Under the pieces are notes generated by a model that was not told the origin of the DNA, did no database searches, and was given only the letters and a program-made list of their open reading frames with translations. This document shows, piece after piece, positions 15,888 to 28,560 of a stretch of DNA of 39,380 nucleotides. The translations under genes and the position numbers were made by a program. Origin of the DNA: an uncultured Hyphomicrobiales bacterium (GTDB lineage Bacteria > Pseudomonadota > Alphaproteobacteria > Rhizobiales > Beijerinckiaceae); the NCBI GenBank assembly GCA_903861645.1, contig CAIOVE010000097.1, positions 1-39,380 on the forward strand. The letters are read 5' to 3'. How positions within the stretch are numbered: the stretch's first letter is position 1; every line of letters begins with the position of its first letter.

Positions 15888-16975
15888 GCGCCGTCGGGCT
15901 CGCGGCGGAACAGCAGGCAGGCGTCGCCGTAACTGTAGAAGCGATAGTTCGCCGCGATGGCGTGGGCGTAGGCGGCGCGCATGCGATCAAGCCCGCTGAA
16001 AGCCGACACCAGCATGAACAGCGTCGAGCGCGGCAGATGGAAGTTGGTGAGCAGCACGTCGATCGCGCGGAACCGATAGCCGGGCGTGATGAAAATCGAC
16101 GTATCGCCGGCGAAGGGCGCGACAACGCCATCGGCCGACGTCGCGCTTTCGAGAATGCGGAGGCTCGTCGTGCCCACGCCAACGATGCGTCCACCGCTGG
16201 CGCGCGCCGCGTTGAGCGCCCGCGCGGTCGCCTCGGTGACGATGCCAAATTCCGCGTGCATCTTGTGATCGACCGTATCGTCCGCCTTCACCGGCAGGAA
16301 CGTGCCGGCCCCGACATGCAGCGTGACGCGGTGAACGGAAACGCCGGCGACCTCCAGCGCCGCGACCAGCGCGGGCGTGAAATGCAGGCCGGCGGTCGGC
16401 GCCGCGACGGCGCCGGGCTTGTCGGCGAAGAGCGTCTGATAATCGTCCTGATCGCGGGCGTCCTCGCCACGCTTGCTGGCGATATAGGGCGGCAGGGGCA
16501 TGTGGCCGACGCGCGCGATCGCGTCGTCGAGCGCCGCGCCGGAAAAGGCGAAAGCGAGCACGACCTCGCCGCCCTCGCCCTTCTCCACGACATCAGCGTC
16601 GAGCGAGCCAAGCAGACAGGCCATGCTTTCGCTCGTGTCGCCGAAGCGCACGCGATCGCCGACCGCGATCCGCTTGCCCGGCCGCATGAAGGCGCGCCAG
16701 CGATCATCGCCCTCGCGCTTGTGCAGCGTCGCCTCGACGCGGGAAACATTTTCGCCGCGAACGCGAACGCCATCGAGGCGGGCGGGAATGACGCGGGTGT
16801 CGTTGACCACGAGGGCGTCGCCGGGGCGTAGCCAGCCGGGCAGATCGCGCAGGACGGAACCGCTGAAATCGCCGTCGGAGGGAATGACGAGCAGGCGCGC
16901 GCTGTCGCGCGGTTCCGCCGGGCGGGTCGCGATGCGCTCTTCCGGCAGTTCGAAATCAAACAGATCGACGCGCAT
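15884..16975 (-). CDS. queA: S-adenosylmethionine:tRNA ribosyltransferase-isomerase QueA
   Basis: The 363-residue enzyme transfers the ribosyl part of SAM to preQ1-tRNA, making epoxyqueuosine after the Tgt step. Clear signatures are [20 protein letters not shown] at the N-terminus, [15 protein letters not shown], the [12 protein letters not shown] core, [14 protein letters not shown], and the end [16 protein letters not shown]. Length is normal for Alphaproteobacteria. It lies 56 bp after the cyclophilin gene in a minus-strand run that begins with gyrA. The last 4 bp overlap the next gene. tgt, usually beside queA in relatives, is separate at 7190-8314. Confidence 0.95.
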   Translation of the reverse strand: MRVDLFDFELPEERIATRPAEPRDSARLLVIPSDGDFSGSVLRDLPGWLRPGDALVVNDTRVIPARLDGVRVRGENVSRVEATLHKREGDDRWRAFMRPGKRIAVGDRVRFGDTSESMACLLGSLDADVVEKGEGGEVVLAFAFSGAALDDAIARVGHMPLPPYIASKRGEDARDQDDYQTLFADKPGAVAAPTAGLHFTPALVAALEVAGVSVHRVTLHVGAGTFLPVKADDTVDHKMHAEFGIVTEATARALNAARASGGRIVGVGTTSLRILESATSADGVVAPFAGDTSIFITPGYRFRAIDVLLTNFHLPRSTLFMLVSAFSGLDRMRAAYAHAIAANYRFYSYGDACLLFRREPDGA

Positions 16976-17031
16976 GGGGATGCTTGCGGGCGTCCCGCGC
17001 CAATCGACGCGGGACGCTGTTAGCCGTTATC

Positions 17032-17487
17032 TCAGCTCAGGGTCGCCTTGATGATCTTGTCGGGATCGCGCACGGGCTCGCCGCGCTTGATCTTGTCGAC
17101 GTTTTCCATGCCCGAGGTCACCTTGCCCCAGACGGTGTACTGCCGGTCGAGGAAGCGGGCGTCGCCGAAGCAGATGAAAAACTGCGAGTTGGCCGAGTCC
17201 GGCATCGAAGAACGCGCCATCGAGCACACGCCGCGCACGTGGGGCTCGCCGTTGAATTCCTGCTTCAGGTTCGGATACGACGATCCGCCCGTGCCGGTGC
17301 CGTGGGGGCAACCGGTCTGCGCCATGAAGCCGTCGATCACGCGATGGAACACGATGCCGTCATAGAAGCCCTCGCCGACGAGCTTCTTGATGTGGGCGAC
17401 GTGGTTCGGCGCCAGGTCGGGCCGCATCTCGATGACGACGTTGCCCTTGGTGGTTTCAAGCGTAAGCGTGTTTCCGGCGTCCGCCAT
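17032..17487 (-). CDS. ppiB: Cytoplasmic cyclophilin-type peptidyl-prolyl isomerase
   Basis: The 151-residue single-domain cyclophilin has no signal peptide. It shows the active-site FHRVIDGFMAQTGCP segment, with the catalytic Arg, and SQFFICFGDARFLDRQYTVWGKV. The product assists folding at prolines in the cytoplasm. ATG 17487 has GGAGAAAC upstream; the longer frame to 17535 is rejected. It pairs with a second, exported cyclophilin at 18028-18591, the common arrangement in Hyphomicrobiales. Confidence 0.92.
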   Translation of the reverse strand: MADAGNTLTLETTKGNVVIEMRPDLAPNHVAHIKKLVGEGFYDGIVFHRVIDGFMAQTGCPHGTGTGGSSYPNLKQEFNGEPHVRGVCSMARSSMPDSANSQFFICFGDARFLDRQYTVWGKVTSGMENVDKIKRGEPVRDPDKIIKATLS

Positions 17488-17497
17488 GACGTTTCTC

Positions 17498-18028
17498 CTA
17501 TGGTTGAACGTTGGGAAGCGCGCCGCCCGCGACAAAGCGGATGGCGAATGGATAGCCTGCTATAACCGCCCCCAGCGAGGCGGTAAACCGCAACGGCGCG
17601 CATCGGGCGAGAGCGGCGCGAATGGAGTCCGCCAGCTCCCGCCGCGCGCCCTCGTCCGGCTCCGCGCCGACATGGGTGACGCGCGGCTCGCCGATCACGG
17701 CGCCATCGCGGGAAAACTGGGCGCGGATCGTGACATCGCCCGTCGCGACGGCGGGCGACCAGCATTCGGCGATCCGCTCGGCGATCTCCCGCGGGCGGTG
17801 AAGTTCCGCCTGCGCCAATGGAGCGCCATCCGGCTTGCGGACGGTCATCACGAAACCCGACGGCAGCGGCAAGGGATCGACCGGATGCAGGATTTCGGGA
17901 TGCGGCAATGGCGGCGCGTGGGCGCGATGGCGCCAGCGCGCTTCCTGATGCGGCGCGGTGACCGCGACCGCCCGCCCCGCGATCAGCGTGATCGCGAGGC
18001 AAAGCGCGCCGGCCGCCCGGCGGGACAT
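17498..18028 (-). CDS. Exported protein with TonB-C-like C-terminal domain
   Basis: The 176-residue protein has a signal peptide (about 1-22, ending GRAVA). A His/Pro-rich linker with LPHPEILHPVDPLPLPSGF follows. The C-terminal 80 residues resemble the TonB/TolA C-terminal fold: VTIRAQFSRDGAVIGEPRV, ARCAPLRF, and the final PFAIRFVAGG. This family call is by pattern only. It starts one base inside the stop of the upstream exported cyclophilin (TAATG), so the two are coupled. A periplasmic scaffold or envelope role is inferred. Confidence 0.65.
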   Translation of the reverse strand: MSRRAAGALCLAITLIAGRAVAVTAPHQEARWRHRAHAPPLPHPEILHPVDPLPLPSGFVMTVRKPDGAPLAQAELHRPREIAERIAECWSPAVATGDVTIRAQFSRDGAVIGEPRVTHVGAEPDEGARRELADSIRAALARCAPLRFTASLGAVIAGYPFAIRFVAGGALPNVQP

Positions 18029-18591
18029 TATTTCGCGTCGCTGGCCATGACCATGCGCACGATCTTGTCGGGCGAAGTCACCGAGCCGTTGTCGGTCTTG
18101 GAGCCCTTCTTGATCTTGTCGACGATGTCCATGCCCGAGGTAACCTCGCCGAAGACGGTGTATTGACCGTTCAGGAAGGACGCGTCGGCGAAGCAGATGA
18201 AAAACTGGCTGTTGGCCGAATTTGGCGACTGCGAGCGCGCCATGCCCAGCGTGCCGCGCCTGAACGGGGTCTGGGTGAACTCGGCGGGGATGTTGGGCAG
18301 GTCGGAACCACCCGTGCCGTCCTTGTTTTTCGAGTCGCCCGTCTGCGCCATGAAGCCCTCGATAACGCGATGGAACGGGGCGCCGTCGTAGAATTTCGCC
18401 TTCACCAACGTCTTGATCTGCGCGACATGCTTGGGCGCGAGGTCGGGCCGCAGGCGGATGACGATGCGGCCATCCTTGGTGTCGAGATAAACGGTGTTTT
18501 CGGCGTCCGCGCCCTGGGCGAAGGCCGCTGATCCCGCCGACGCGAGAAGGAGCGAACCGGCGAGCGCGAACTGGCGACGATCGAATGTCAT
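18028..18591 (-). CDS. Exported cyclophilin-type peptidyl-prolyl isomerase, Tat-like signal
   Basis: The 187-residue protein has an N-terminal MTFDRRQFALAGSLLLASAG leader. This carries the twin-Arg RRQF motif and a hydrophobic run ending AFAQG near residue 27, so export by Tat is likely. A cyclophilin domain follows, with FHRVIEGFMAQTGD, SQFFICFADASFLNGQYTVFGEV and the catalytic Arg. The product would isomerise prolines in the periplasm. ATG 18591 is chosen since the leader begins there; the frame remains open into the antisense of coaD. It shares a 1-bp overlap with the following gene. Confidence 0.9.
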   Translation of the reverse strand: MTFDRRQFALAGSLLLASAGSAAFAQGADAENTVYLDTKDGRIVIRLRPDLAPKHVAQIKTLVKAKFYDGAPFHRVIEGFMAQTGDSKNKDGTGGSDLPNIPAEFTQTPFRRGTLGMARSQSPNSANSQFFICFADASFLNGQYTVFGEVTSGMDIVDKIKKGSKTDNGSVTSPDKIVRMVMASDAK

Positions 18592-18625
18592 GCGTGGAAC
18601 TCCGCGATGCTTGAATGAAACCTGA

Positions 18626-19132
18626 TCAGGGCGATGTTTTGCCGAACCGCGCCTTGAGAGCGAGAACGACCTCCGGCGGCGCGAAGGGCGAGATATCGCC
18701 GCCCATCGCCGCGATTTGCCGGACCAATGTCGCGGTAATATGGCGAACGCCGGGCGACGCCGGGACGAAGATGGTCTTAACATCGGGCGCCATGGCCCCG
18801 TTCATGCCGGCCATCTGCATCTCATAGTCGAGATCCGAGCCATCGCGCAGGCCGCGCAGCAGGATCGTCGCGCCAAGGCGCCGCGCGGCGTCGACCGCGA
18901 GACCATCGAAGGTCGCCGTCTCGATGACGCAACCCTTGGAACTGGCCAGCGACGCGGTGGCGCGCGCGATCAGGTCCGATTTCTCGGCGACGGAAAACAG
19001 GGGCGACTTGCCCGGATGCACGCCAATGCCGACGATGACGCGGTCGCAAAAGGCCGCGCCCGCGCGAATGACGTCGAGATGACCATTGGTGATCGGATCG
19101 AACGAGCCGGTGTAAAGCGCCGTCGCGGTCAT
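18626..19132 (-). CDS. coaD: Phosphopantetheine adenylyltransferase
   Basis: The 168-residue enzyme makes dephospho-CoA from 4'-phosphopantetheine and ATP. The nucleotidyltransferase motif is TNGH at residues 15-18 in [20 protein letters not shown]-like positions are replaced by [13 protein letters not shown], and [18 protein letters not shown] is the family's substrate loop. Length is typical. It lies 33 bp after gyrA and 34 bp before the cyclophilin gene. Confidence 0.95.
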   Translation of the reverse strand: MTATALYTGSFDPITNGHLDVIRAGAAFCDRVIVGIGVHPGKSPLFSVAEKSDLIARATASLASSKGCVIETATFDGLAVDAARRLGATILLRGLRDGSDLDYEMQMAGMNGAMAPDVKTIFVPASPGVRHITATLVRQIAAMGGDISPFAPPEVVLALKARFGKTSP

Positions 19133-19165
19133 GCCCGTGGTCTCTCCCTGTCGGCGGACGGATGT

Positions 19166-21907
19166 TTATTCCGTGACGCCTTCCTCGGCTGATGGCCCTG
19201 CCTCGTCGCCGCCTTCCTCGCTGATGCGCTCGACGGAGACGACGCGTTCGTCCTTGTCCGTGCGGAACACGATGACGCCCTGCGAGTTGCGGCCAACGGT
19301 GCGAATGCCCTCGACCGGGCAACGGATCAGTTGCCCGCCATCGGTGACCAGCATGATGCCGTCGCCATGCTCGACGGGGAACGAGGCCACGAGGCGGCCA
19401 TTGCGCGGATTGACCGCCATGGCGACGATGCCCTTGCCGCCGCGTCCCGTGCTTCGATATTCGTAGGACGACGTGCGCTTGCCGTAACCACGTTCGGAGA
19501 TCGTCAGAATGACCTGCTCGGCGGCCGACAATTCCGTGTAGCGATCGGAAGACAGGGTCGCCGTCGCGGCGGCCTCGGCGCCCTCCTCCATCTCAACGGC
19601 TTCCTCGCCGGTCTCGCCCAGCACGGCGCGACGCATCTTGAGATAACCCGCGCGCTCCTCGGGCGTCGCCTCGACATGGCGCAGGATCGCCATCGAGATC
19701 ACGCGATCATCGGTCGCCAGATTGATGCCACGAACGCCCATGGAGTCGCGGCCCTTGAACACGCGAACCTCGTCGCGAATCTGGAAGCGGATGCACTGGC
19801 CCTCGGCGGTGGTCAGCAGGACGTCGTCGTTCTCCGTGCAAATCTGTACGTCGACGATGCCCTCGCCGTCGTCGAGCTTCATGGCGATCTTGCCGGCGCG
19901 ATTGACCTGCGCGAAATCCGACAACTTGTTGCGACGAACCGTGCCGCCCGTCGTCGCGAACATCACGTCGAGATTTTCCCAGGACGCCTCGTCCTCGGGC
20001 AAGGGCATGATGGTTGTGATGCGCTCGCCCTCGACGAGCGGCAGGATGTTCTTGAGGAAACGGCCCACCGCCGTCGGCCCGGCCAGCGGCAGGCGCCAGA
20101 CCTTCTCCTTGTAAACCTGACCACGCGACGAGAAGAACAGCACGGGTTGGTGCGTCGAGGCGACGAAAAGGCGCGCGACGAAATCCTCCTCGCGCGTCGC
20201 CATGCCCGAACGACCCTTGCCGCCGCGCCGTTGCGCGCGATAGGTCGAAAGCGGCACGCGCTTGATGTAGCCCGCGTGCGACACGGTGACGACCATGTCC
20301 TCGCGCTGGAGCAGATCCTCGTCATCGAGGTCGGCGTCGCTGTCGAGAATGCGCGTGCGGCGCGGCGTGGCGAAAGCCGTCTTGATTTCGGCAAGCTCGG
20401 TCTTGATGATGTCGAAAACGCGCGCGCGCGAACGCAGGATATCGAGATAATCGGCGATTTCCAAGGCGAGCTTGTTCAACGCCTCGGCGATTTCCTCGCG
20501 GCCGAGCGCCGTCAGGCGTTGCAGGCGCAGATCGAGAATGGCGCGCGCCTGCGTCTCCGACAGGCGATACGTGCCATCGGCGTTGAGGGCGTGCCGGGGA
20601 TCGGCGATGAGCACGATCAGCGGCTCCATGTCGCGCGCCGGCCAGTCGCGCTCCATCAGTTTCTCGCGCGCGGCGGCGGCGTCGGGCGCGGCGCGAATGA
20701 GCGCGATGACCTCGTCGATGTTTGCGACGGCGATCGCGAGACCCACCTGCACGTGGGCGCTGTCGCGCGCCTTGCCCAATAGGAATTTCGCGCGACGGGT
20801 GACGACCTCCTCGCGGAAGTCGACGAAGGCCTTGAGGAAATCCTTGAGATTGAGGGTTTCCGGCCGCCCGCCGTTCAGGGCGATCATGTTGCAGCCAAAG
20901 GACGACTGCAATTGCGTATAGCGATAGAGCTGATTGAGCACGACATCGGCGACCGCGTCGCGCTTGATCTCGATAACGATGCGCATGCCATCGCGATCGG
21001 ACTCGTCGCGCAATTCCGAAATGCCCTCGATGCGCTTCTCGCGCACGAGCTCGCCGATCTTCTCCAGCAGCGTGGTCTTGTTCACCTGATAGGGAATTTC
21101 GGTGACGATCAGCGCCTCGCGATCCTTGCGGGTCTGCTCGACCGTCACTTGCGCGCGCACCAGCACGGAGCCGCGGCCCGTGTGATAGGCCGCGCGCGCG
21201 CCGCCGCGGCCAAGAATGTTGCCGCCCGTCGGAAAATCCGGCGCGGGCACGTATTCCATCAACTCGGCGATCGTGATCTCAGGCCGATCCATGAGCGCGA
21301 AAACGGCGTCGATCACCTCGCCGAGATTATGCGGCGGGATGTTGGTGGCCATGCCGACGGCGATGCCGCCGGCGCCGTTAACGAGCAGGTTCGGAAACCG
21401 CGCCGGCAGAACCGTCGGCTCCTGATCCTTGCCGTCATAATTGGCCTGGAAGTCAACCGTTTCCTGCTCGATGTCGGCCAGCAGGGACATGGCGACCTTG
21501 GCGAGGCGCGACTCCGTGTAGCGCATGGCCGCCGGCGGATCGCCATCGATCGAACCGAAGTTGCCCTGACCGTCGACCAGCGGCAGCCGCATGGAGAAGG
21601 GCTGCGCCATGCGCACCAGCGCGTCGTAAATCGACTGGTCGCCGTGCGGATGATATTTACCCATCGCATCGCCAACGGGACGCGCCGACTTCACATAGGA
21701 TTTCTCCGGCGTGAAGCCACTCTCGTACATCGTGTAGAGGATGCGGCGATGCACGGGCTTGAGGCCGTCGCGCACGTCGGGCAAGGCGCGGCTGACGATC
21801 ACGCTCATGGCGTAATCGAGGTAGGAGCGCTTCATCTCGTCGGTGATCGAGACGGGGCGAATGTCCGAGCCGCCGGGCGGCGTCACATCGTCTTTTTTAT
21901 CGGCCAA
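19166..21907 (-). CDS. gyrA: DNA gyrase subunit A
   Basis: This 913-residue type II topoisomerase subunit cuts and rejoins DNA with Gyr[21 protein letters not shown] starts the domain, and the catalytic Tyr is Y130 in [10 protein letters not shown]. The gyrase-specific GyrA box QRRGGKG sits in the C-terminal domain at the start of the beta-pinwheel. An acidic C-terminal tail ends the protein. In the quinolone pocket [13 protein letters not shown], Gln91 stands at E. coli Ser83 and Asp95 at Asp87. Loss of Ser83 is linked to low quinolone sensitivity, so intrinsic tolerance is possible. It heads the minus-strand run gyrA-coaD-cyclophilins-queA. Confidence 0.97.
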   Translation of the reverse strand: MADKKDDVTPPGGSDIRPVSITDEMKRSYLDYAMSVIVSRALPDVRDGLKPVHRRILYTMYESGFTPEKSYVKSARPVGDAMGKYHPHGDQSIYDALVRMAQPFSMRLPLVDGQGNFGSIDGDPPAAMRYTESRLAKVAMSLLADIEQETVDFQANYDGKDQEPTVLPARFPNLLVNGAGGIAVGMATNIPPHNLGEVIDAVFALMDRPEITIAELMEYVPAPDFPTGGNILGRGGARAAYHTGRGSVLVRAQVTVEQTRKDREALIVTEIPYQVNKTTLLEKIGELVREKRIEGISELRDESDRDGMRIVIEIKRDAVADVVLNQLYRYTQLQSSFGCNMIALNGGRPETLNLKDFLKAFVDFREEVVTRRAKFLLGKARDSAHVQVGLAIAVANIDEVIALIRAAPDAAAAREKLMERDWPARDMEPLIVLIADPRHALNADGTYRLSETQARAILDLRLQRLTALGREEIAEALNKLALEIADYLDILRSRARVFDIIKTELAEIKTAFATPRRTRILDSDADLDDEDLLQREDMVVTVSHAGYIKRVPLSTYRAQRRGGKGRSGMATREEDFVARLFVASTHQPVLFFSSRGQVYKEKVWRLPLAGPTAVGRFLKNILPLVEGERITTIMPLPEDEASWENLDVMFATTGGTVRRNKLSDFAQVNRAGKIAMKLDDGEGIVDVQICTENDDVLLTTAEGQCIRFQIRDEVRVFKGRDSMGVRGINLATDDRVISMAILRHVEATPEERAGYLKMRRAVLGETGEEAVEMEEGAEAAATATLSSDRYTELSAAEQVILTISERGYGKRTSSYEYRSTGRGGKGIVAMAVNPRNGRLVASFPVEHGDGIMLVTDGGQLIRCPVEGIRTVGRNSQGVIVFRTDKDERVVSVERISEEGGDEAGPSAEEGVTE

Positions 21908-22048
21908 AAGAACGCGATCCCGCTGGTGAAATTCAATTTGTCACGATTATCCGATTCCCGCCCTTCGCGCCAGCGCGGGACGAATTTCCGAAAACCTGAA
22001 AACCTTTTTATTTCAATATCTTGAAATATCGCTGGGACACGTGTCCGA

Positions 22049-23149
22049 TTATCCGCGCGCCAAAAAGGCGCTGATACGACCGCCATGGGGCGCGAGCGAC
22101 ATCACACCGTCGAGATGACCAAGGATTCCCCCGATCGCGGCGGTTTCGACGGCGACGCCATTCGACCTGATGCGCTCGGCCGTTGCGAGCACCCAGTCGG
22201 CGGCGAAAACCTGATCGGACGGCGCGTAGAGGATGAGCGTCGGCGCCCTGATGCGGTCAACGCCGCCGGGACCGCCAGCGACGAAGGTCTGGTTCGCCTT
22301 GACGAGGTAGAGGAAATGATTGGCGTCGGACACGGCCGCGCGCGCGGAAGCCGCGCTCTCCAGCGTCGCCTCGATGCGGTAACGGGCGTTCACGTCGCGC
22401 GCGGGGTCTGCGCCCGCGACGGCGAATTCCCTGCCTTGCGTCTGTTCGGCCCAGAGCCAGTGGTTGGCTTGCAGGCCGACTACCTTGAGCGCTTGCGTCA
22501 GGCCCGCCAGCGGCGGCGCGTCGGGCGCGTAATCGCCATTACGCCAATGCGGGTCGAGACGGATGGGGCTCGCCCAGACGTCGAGCCAGGCGATGAGCCA
22601 TGGATCGGCCTCGGCGGCGCTGATGACCGCGATCAACCGGCCGACCATTTCGGGGTGCGAGGCCGCCCACTCGTAGGCCTGCAAACCGCCCATCGACGGC
22701 CCCATGACCGCGTGCAGCCTGTTGACGCCAAGGCTCTCCACCAGCGCCTTCTGCACCGCGACGAAATCGGCGATTCCAACTTGCGGAAAAGACAGGCCGT
22801 AGGGCTTGCCGGTGGCGGGGTTGATCGACGCCGGCCCGGTGGTGACGACATCGGGATCGCGCGCGTTGAGATTCACGAGCGTATCGGATGCGATGACGAA
22901 ATAACGGTTGGTATCGACGGGCTTGCCCGGACCGATCAGGTAATCCCAATAGCCCGGCAAGGCGTCGCTCTCGCGATACTTGCCCGCGGCGTGACTGGTC
23001 CCAGAGAAAAAATGGGTGATCAGAATGGCGTTGGAACGATCCGCGTTGAGCGAACCGTATGTCTCGTAGCCGACGCGCACATCCGCGATTGACGCGCCAT
23101 TGGCCGTCTTGAACGCGGGCAGTTCGAAGACCTTCTTCTCGACGATCAT
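22049..23149 (-). CDS. MetX-like alpha/beta-hydrolase (homoserine O-acetyltransferase family)
   Basis: The 366-residue protein has the MetX family plan. The N-terminal part shows VRVGYETYGSLN, ITHFFSGTSHAAG and the region leading to the elbow GPSMGGLQAYEWAASHPE with the nucleophile Ser. The acid is in LILYAPSDQVFAADW, and the His is in ILGHLDGVMSLAPHGGRI. Several positions differ from true MetX (for example THFFSGTSHAAG instead of HALTGSSHAAG, and a shorter lid). It may therefore be an acyltransferase or hydrolase acting on another substrate. I see no SAM riboswitch in the short space after ssb. It follows ssb by 66 bp on the same strand. Confidence 0.8.
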   Translation of the reverse strand: MIVEKKVFELPAFKTANGASIADVRVGYETYGSLNADRSNAILITHFFSGTSHAAGKYRESDALPGYWDYLIGPGKPVDTNRYFVIASDTLVNLNARDPDVVTTGPASINPATGKPYGLSFPQVGIADFVAVQKALVESLGVNRLHAVMGPSMGGLQAYEWAASHPEMVGRLIAVISAAEADPWLIAWLDVWASPIRLDPHWRNGDYAPDAPPLAGLTQALKVVGLQANHWLWAEQTQGREFAVAGADPARDVNARYRIEATLESAASARAAVSDANHFLYLVKANQTFVAGGPGGVDRIRAPTLILYAPSDQVFAADWVLATAERIRSNGVAVETAAIGGILGHLDGVMSLAPHGGRISAFLARG

Positions 23150-23215
23150 GCCCGCGTCCGCGACATTCGGCCCGCGGCCTCGAACACGTGGCGTGCGAGG
23201 CGCGCGCGCATGGGA

Positions 23216-23731
23216 TCAGAACGGAATGTCGTCGTCCATCGGCGCGGGCGCGCGACCGCCACCCGCCGGAGCCGGACGCTTTTCCATCGGCGACTTGCGG
23301 CCAAAACCACCGCCGCCACCGCCACCGCCGCCTTCGTAGCCAACCGAGGAATAACCGCCGCCCTCCTCGGACATGGCGCCCTCGCCGCGACGATCAAGCA
23401 TCTGCAATTCGCCACGGAAACGCTGCAACACGACCTCGGTCGCCTTGCGCTGGTTGCCGTCCTTGTCGGTGTATTCGCGGGTCTGGAGCTGACCCTCGAT
23501 GTAAACCTTCGAGCCTTTCTTGAGATATTGCTCGGCGACCTTGCCGAGGTTCTCGTTCCAGATGACGACGTTATGCCACTCGGTCTTTTCCTTGCGTTCG
23601 CCGGACGCCTTGTCGCGCCAGGTCTCGCTGGTGGCGACGCTGAAGCTGACGACGGGGTCGCCATTGCCCGTGCGACGGGTTTCCGGATCGCGACCGAGGT
23701 TGCCGACCAGAATGACTTTGTTGACGCTCAT
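23216..23731 (-). CDS. ssb: Single-stranded DNA-binding protein
   Basis: The 171-residue protein starts with the SSB OB-fold sequence MSVNKVILVGNLGRDPETRR. It continues with FSVATSETWRDKASGERKEKTEWHNV, VYIEGQLQTREYTDKDG and a Gly-rich flexible linker. The conserved acidic tip MDDDIPF recruits repair and replication partners. A LexA box lies 135 bp upstream (23866-23880), so induction during the SOS response is expected, beside basal expression. The CDS is complete and of normal length. Confidence 0.97.
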   Translation of the reverse strand: MSVNKVILVGNLGRDPETRRTGNGDPVVSFSVATSETWRDKASGERKEKTEWHNVVIWNENLGKVAEQYLKKGSKVYIEGQLQTREYTDKDGNQRKATEVVLQRFRGELQMLDRRGEGAMSEEGGGYSSVGYEGGGGGGGGGFGRKSPMEKRPAPAGGGRAPAPMDDDIPF

Positions 23732-23865
23732 GACCCTCTCCTGAACCGAAGCCGGTCACCCGGCGCGTTGCCGCCACCTTAGACCCGATGGGGGCCGGCG
23801 CGCAGACGAAAGGCGGCGAAATCGCCACTTGTCCACAACGGCTGACCGTCGACTTCCATCTATTT

Positions 23866-23880
23866 GTTCTTTTTTTGTTC
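23866..23880 (-). promoter_or_regulatory. LexA (SOS) box upstream of ssb
   Basis: The plus strand reads GTTCTTTTTTTGTTC, an exact GTTC-N7-GTTC direct repeat. On the minus strand a -35-like TTGCGA (23883-23888) lies just before it and an AT-rich AAATAG after it at 17 bp. It is followed by about 135 bp of leader to the ssb start. Confidence 0.7.
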
Positions 23881-23907
23881 TATCGCAACCGATCGCGCAG
23901 ATCAAGA

Positions 23908-23939
23908 ACAAAAAAGGGGCCGGCGCGCGCCGGCCCCTT
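23908..23939 (-). terminator. Intrinsic terminator of dctA
   Basis: A 26-base perfect palindrome (arms AAGGGGCCGGCGC / GCGCCGGCCCCTT, 23914-23939) is followed on the minus strand by a T run and GTTC. It lies 23 bp after the dctA stop and separates dctA from the ssb promoter. Confidence 0.85.
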
Positions 23940-23961
23940 CATTTCCTCGTTTCGGCGGCCT

Positions 23962-25278
23962 TCAGCCCGTGGTGACGGCGGTCTCGACGTCGCTCGGATC
24001 GACGACGCCATCGAGCGCGGTGCGCAGCTTGTCGCGATCGAGCTCGCCTTCCCACCACGCGACGACCACGGCGGCGACGCCGTTGCCGCAGATGTTCGTC
24101 AAGGCGCGGCATTCGCTCATGAACTTGTCGATGCCCAGCACGATGGCCATGCCCGGCACAAGTTCCGGACGGACGGCCGCGAGGGTCGCCGCAAGGGTAA
24201 TGAAGCCGGCGCCCGTGATGCCGCTCGCGCCCTTGGACGTGAGCATGGCGACAACCATGATCGTCATCTGCTCGCCGAAGGAGAGCGGCACGCCCAAGGC
24301 CTGCGCGATGAACAGCGTCGCCAGCGTCATGTAGATGTTGGTGCCGTCGAGGTTGAACGAATATCCCGCCGGCACGACAAGGCCGACGACCGACTTCGAA
24401 CAACCCAGGCGCTCCAGCTTCGCCATCAACTGCGGCAGGGCGCTTTCCGACGAGCTCGTACCGAGCACGATCAGCAGTTCATCCTTGATGTAGCGGAGGA
24501 ACTTGAAGATCGAGAAGCCGGCGATCCGGGCGATGGCGCCCAGCACGACCACCACGAAAATGATCGCGGTCAGGTAGAAGGTCGCGATGAGTCCGGCGAG
24601 ATTGCCGAGGGCCTGCGGACCAAAACGGCCGATCGTGTAGGCCATGGCGCCAAAGGCGCCGATGGGCGCGACCTTCACGACGATGGCGATGACGCCGAAC
24701 ATCGCGTGGGCAATGTCGTCGATCAGGGCGCGCACGGTGTGGCCGCGCTCGCCCAGCGCCATGAGCGCGAAGCCAAACAGGATGGAGAACAGAAGCACCT
24801 GAAGAATATCGCCAGCGGCGAAGGCGCCGACCACGCTGTCGGGAATGACATGCAGGACGAAATCGACCGGCTTCATTTCGCCCGCCTGCTTGGCGTAGGT
24901 GGCGACGGCGGCGGCGTCGGCCTTGCCGGAGAAGCCCGCGCCCGGCCGCGCGACATTGGCCACGATCAGGCCGAGGGCGAGGGCGAACGTCGAAACAATC
25001 TCGAAATAGAACAGGGCCTTGATGGCGACGCGACCGACCTTGCTGACCTCCTGGATATGGGCGATGCCGGCGACCACGGTGCAGAAGATGATGGGCGCGA
25101 TGACCATGCGGATCAGCTTCACGAAGCCGTCGCCCATCGCCTTGATCCAGTCATTCTTGGCGAAATCGGGGAACAACCATCCGACGACCGCGCCCAGCGC
25201 GATCGCGATGAGCACCTGAATATAGAGCACCCTGTACCAGGGCCGGGCGGGCGCCGCCCCGATTGAACCTGCCGACAT
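23962..25278 (-). CDS. dctA: C4-dicarboxylate:cation symporter (DAACS family)
   Basis: The 438-residue transporter of the GltP/DctA family imports succinate, malate or fumarate with protons or sodium. Visible are several hydrophobic helices, the reentrant-loop motif [17 protein letters not shown], the substrate-helix motif [13 protein letters not shown] and the [21 protein letters not shown] segment, which is closer to DctA than to GltP. ATG 25278 has GGGGAGA upstream; the frame stays open to 25473 without homology. It stands alone between ssb and uvrA, with its own terminator. Confidence 0.92.
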   Translation of the reverse strand: MSAGSIGAAPARPWYRVLYIQVLIAIALGAVVGWLFPDFAKNDWIKAMGDGFVKLIRMVIAPIIFCTVVAGIAHIQEVSKVGRVAIKALFYFEIVSTFALALGLIVANVARPGAGFSGKADAAAVATYAKQAGEMKPVDFVLHVIPDSVVGAFAAGDILQVLLFSILFGFALMALGERGHTVRALIDDIAHAMFGVIAIVVKVAPIGAFGAMAYTIGRFGPQALGNLAGLIATFYLTAIIFVVVVLGAIARIAGFSIFKFLRYIKDELLIVLGTSSSESALPQLMAKLERLGCSKSVVGLVVPAGYSFNLDGTNIYMTLATLFIAQALGVPLSFGEQMTIMVVAMLTSKGASGITGAGFITLAATLAAVRPELVPGMAIVLGIDKFMSECRALTNICGNGVAAVVVAWWEGELDRDKLRTALDGVVDPSDVETAVTTG

Positions 25279-25577
25279 GAAAATCTCCCCAAGCCTGAAA
25301 TGCGCTCGGCCGGCGGACTCCCCCCCGCTAAATTGGCCAAGACCTCGGCTCTTACCAAGGATTCCGGCCGAACGAAAGAAAACGAGCCGGGTAAACGCGC
25401 CGCCGGCATGCCACTTTAGTCGCGTGGAGCGCGACCAGTCGCCGCGCCTGTGGATTGTTTGGCCCGGTAGCATCGATGTGATGTGGTGATTTCCGCGCGG
25501 ATGCCTAGATTAGCCCCTCAAGGCTGGCGCGCCGAGCGCGCGCGACAAGGCCCTCCCAATTCAGGACGTGAACCACT
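25279..25577. other. Divergent dctA/uvrA intergenic region, nothing recognised
   Basis: The 299 bp contain the upstream regions of both divergent genes. I looked for a GTTC/GAAC-N7 direct repeat before uvrA and found none, although uvrA is an SOS gene in many relatives. No clear -35/-10 pair, riboswitch or small ORF stands out. Confidence 0.5.
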
Positions 25578-28553
<2,976 letters not shown>

Positions 28554-28560
28554 GCCGTGA

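Noticed and set aside
19331-20782. 483-codon plus-strand ORF opposite gyrA
   Set aside because: Composition (Arg, His, Asp-rich) is that of an antisense shadow of gyrA, which is unambiguous.
22049-23149. Firm metX call
   Set aside because: Conserved MetX segments near the N-terminus differ and the lid looks short, so only the family is named.
23150-23215. SAM riboswitch before the metX-like gene
   Set aside because: Only 66 bp separate it from ssb and no SAM-II-like pseudoknot sequence is visible.
23788-25266. 492-codon plus-strand ORF opposite dctA
   Set aside because: It is a His/Asp/Arg-rich antisense shadow of the transporter gene.
25279-25577. LexA box before uvrA
   Set aside because: GAAC occurs at about 25369 and 25568, but neither is followed or preceded by a second GAAC/GTTC at 7 bases.
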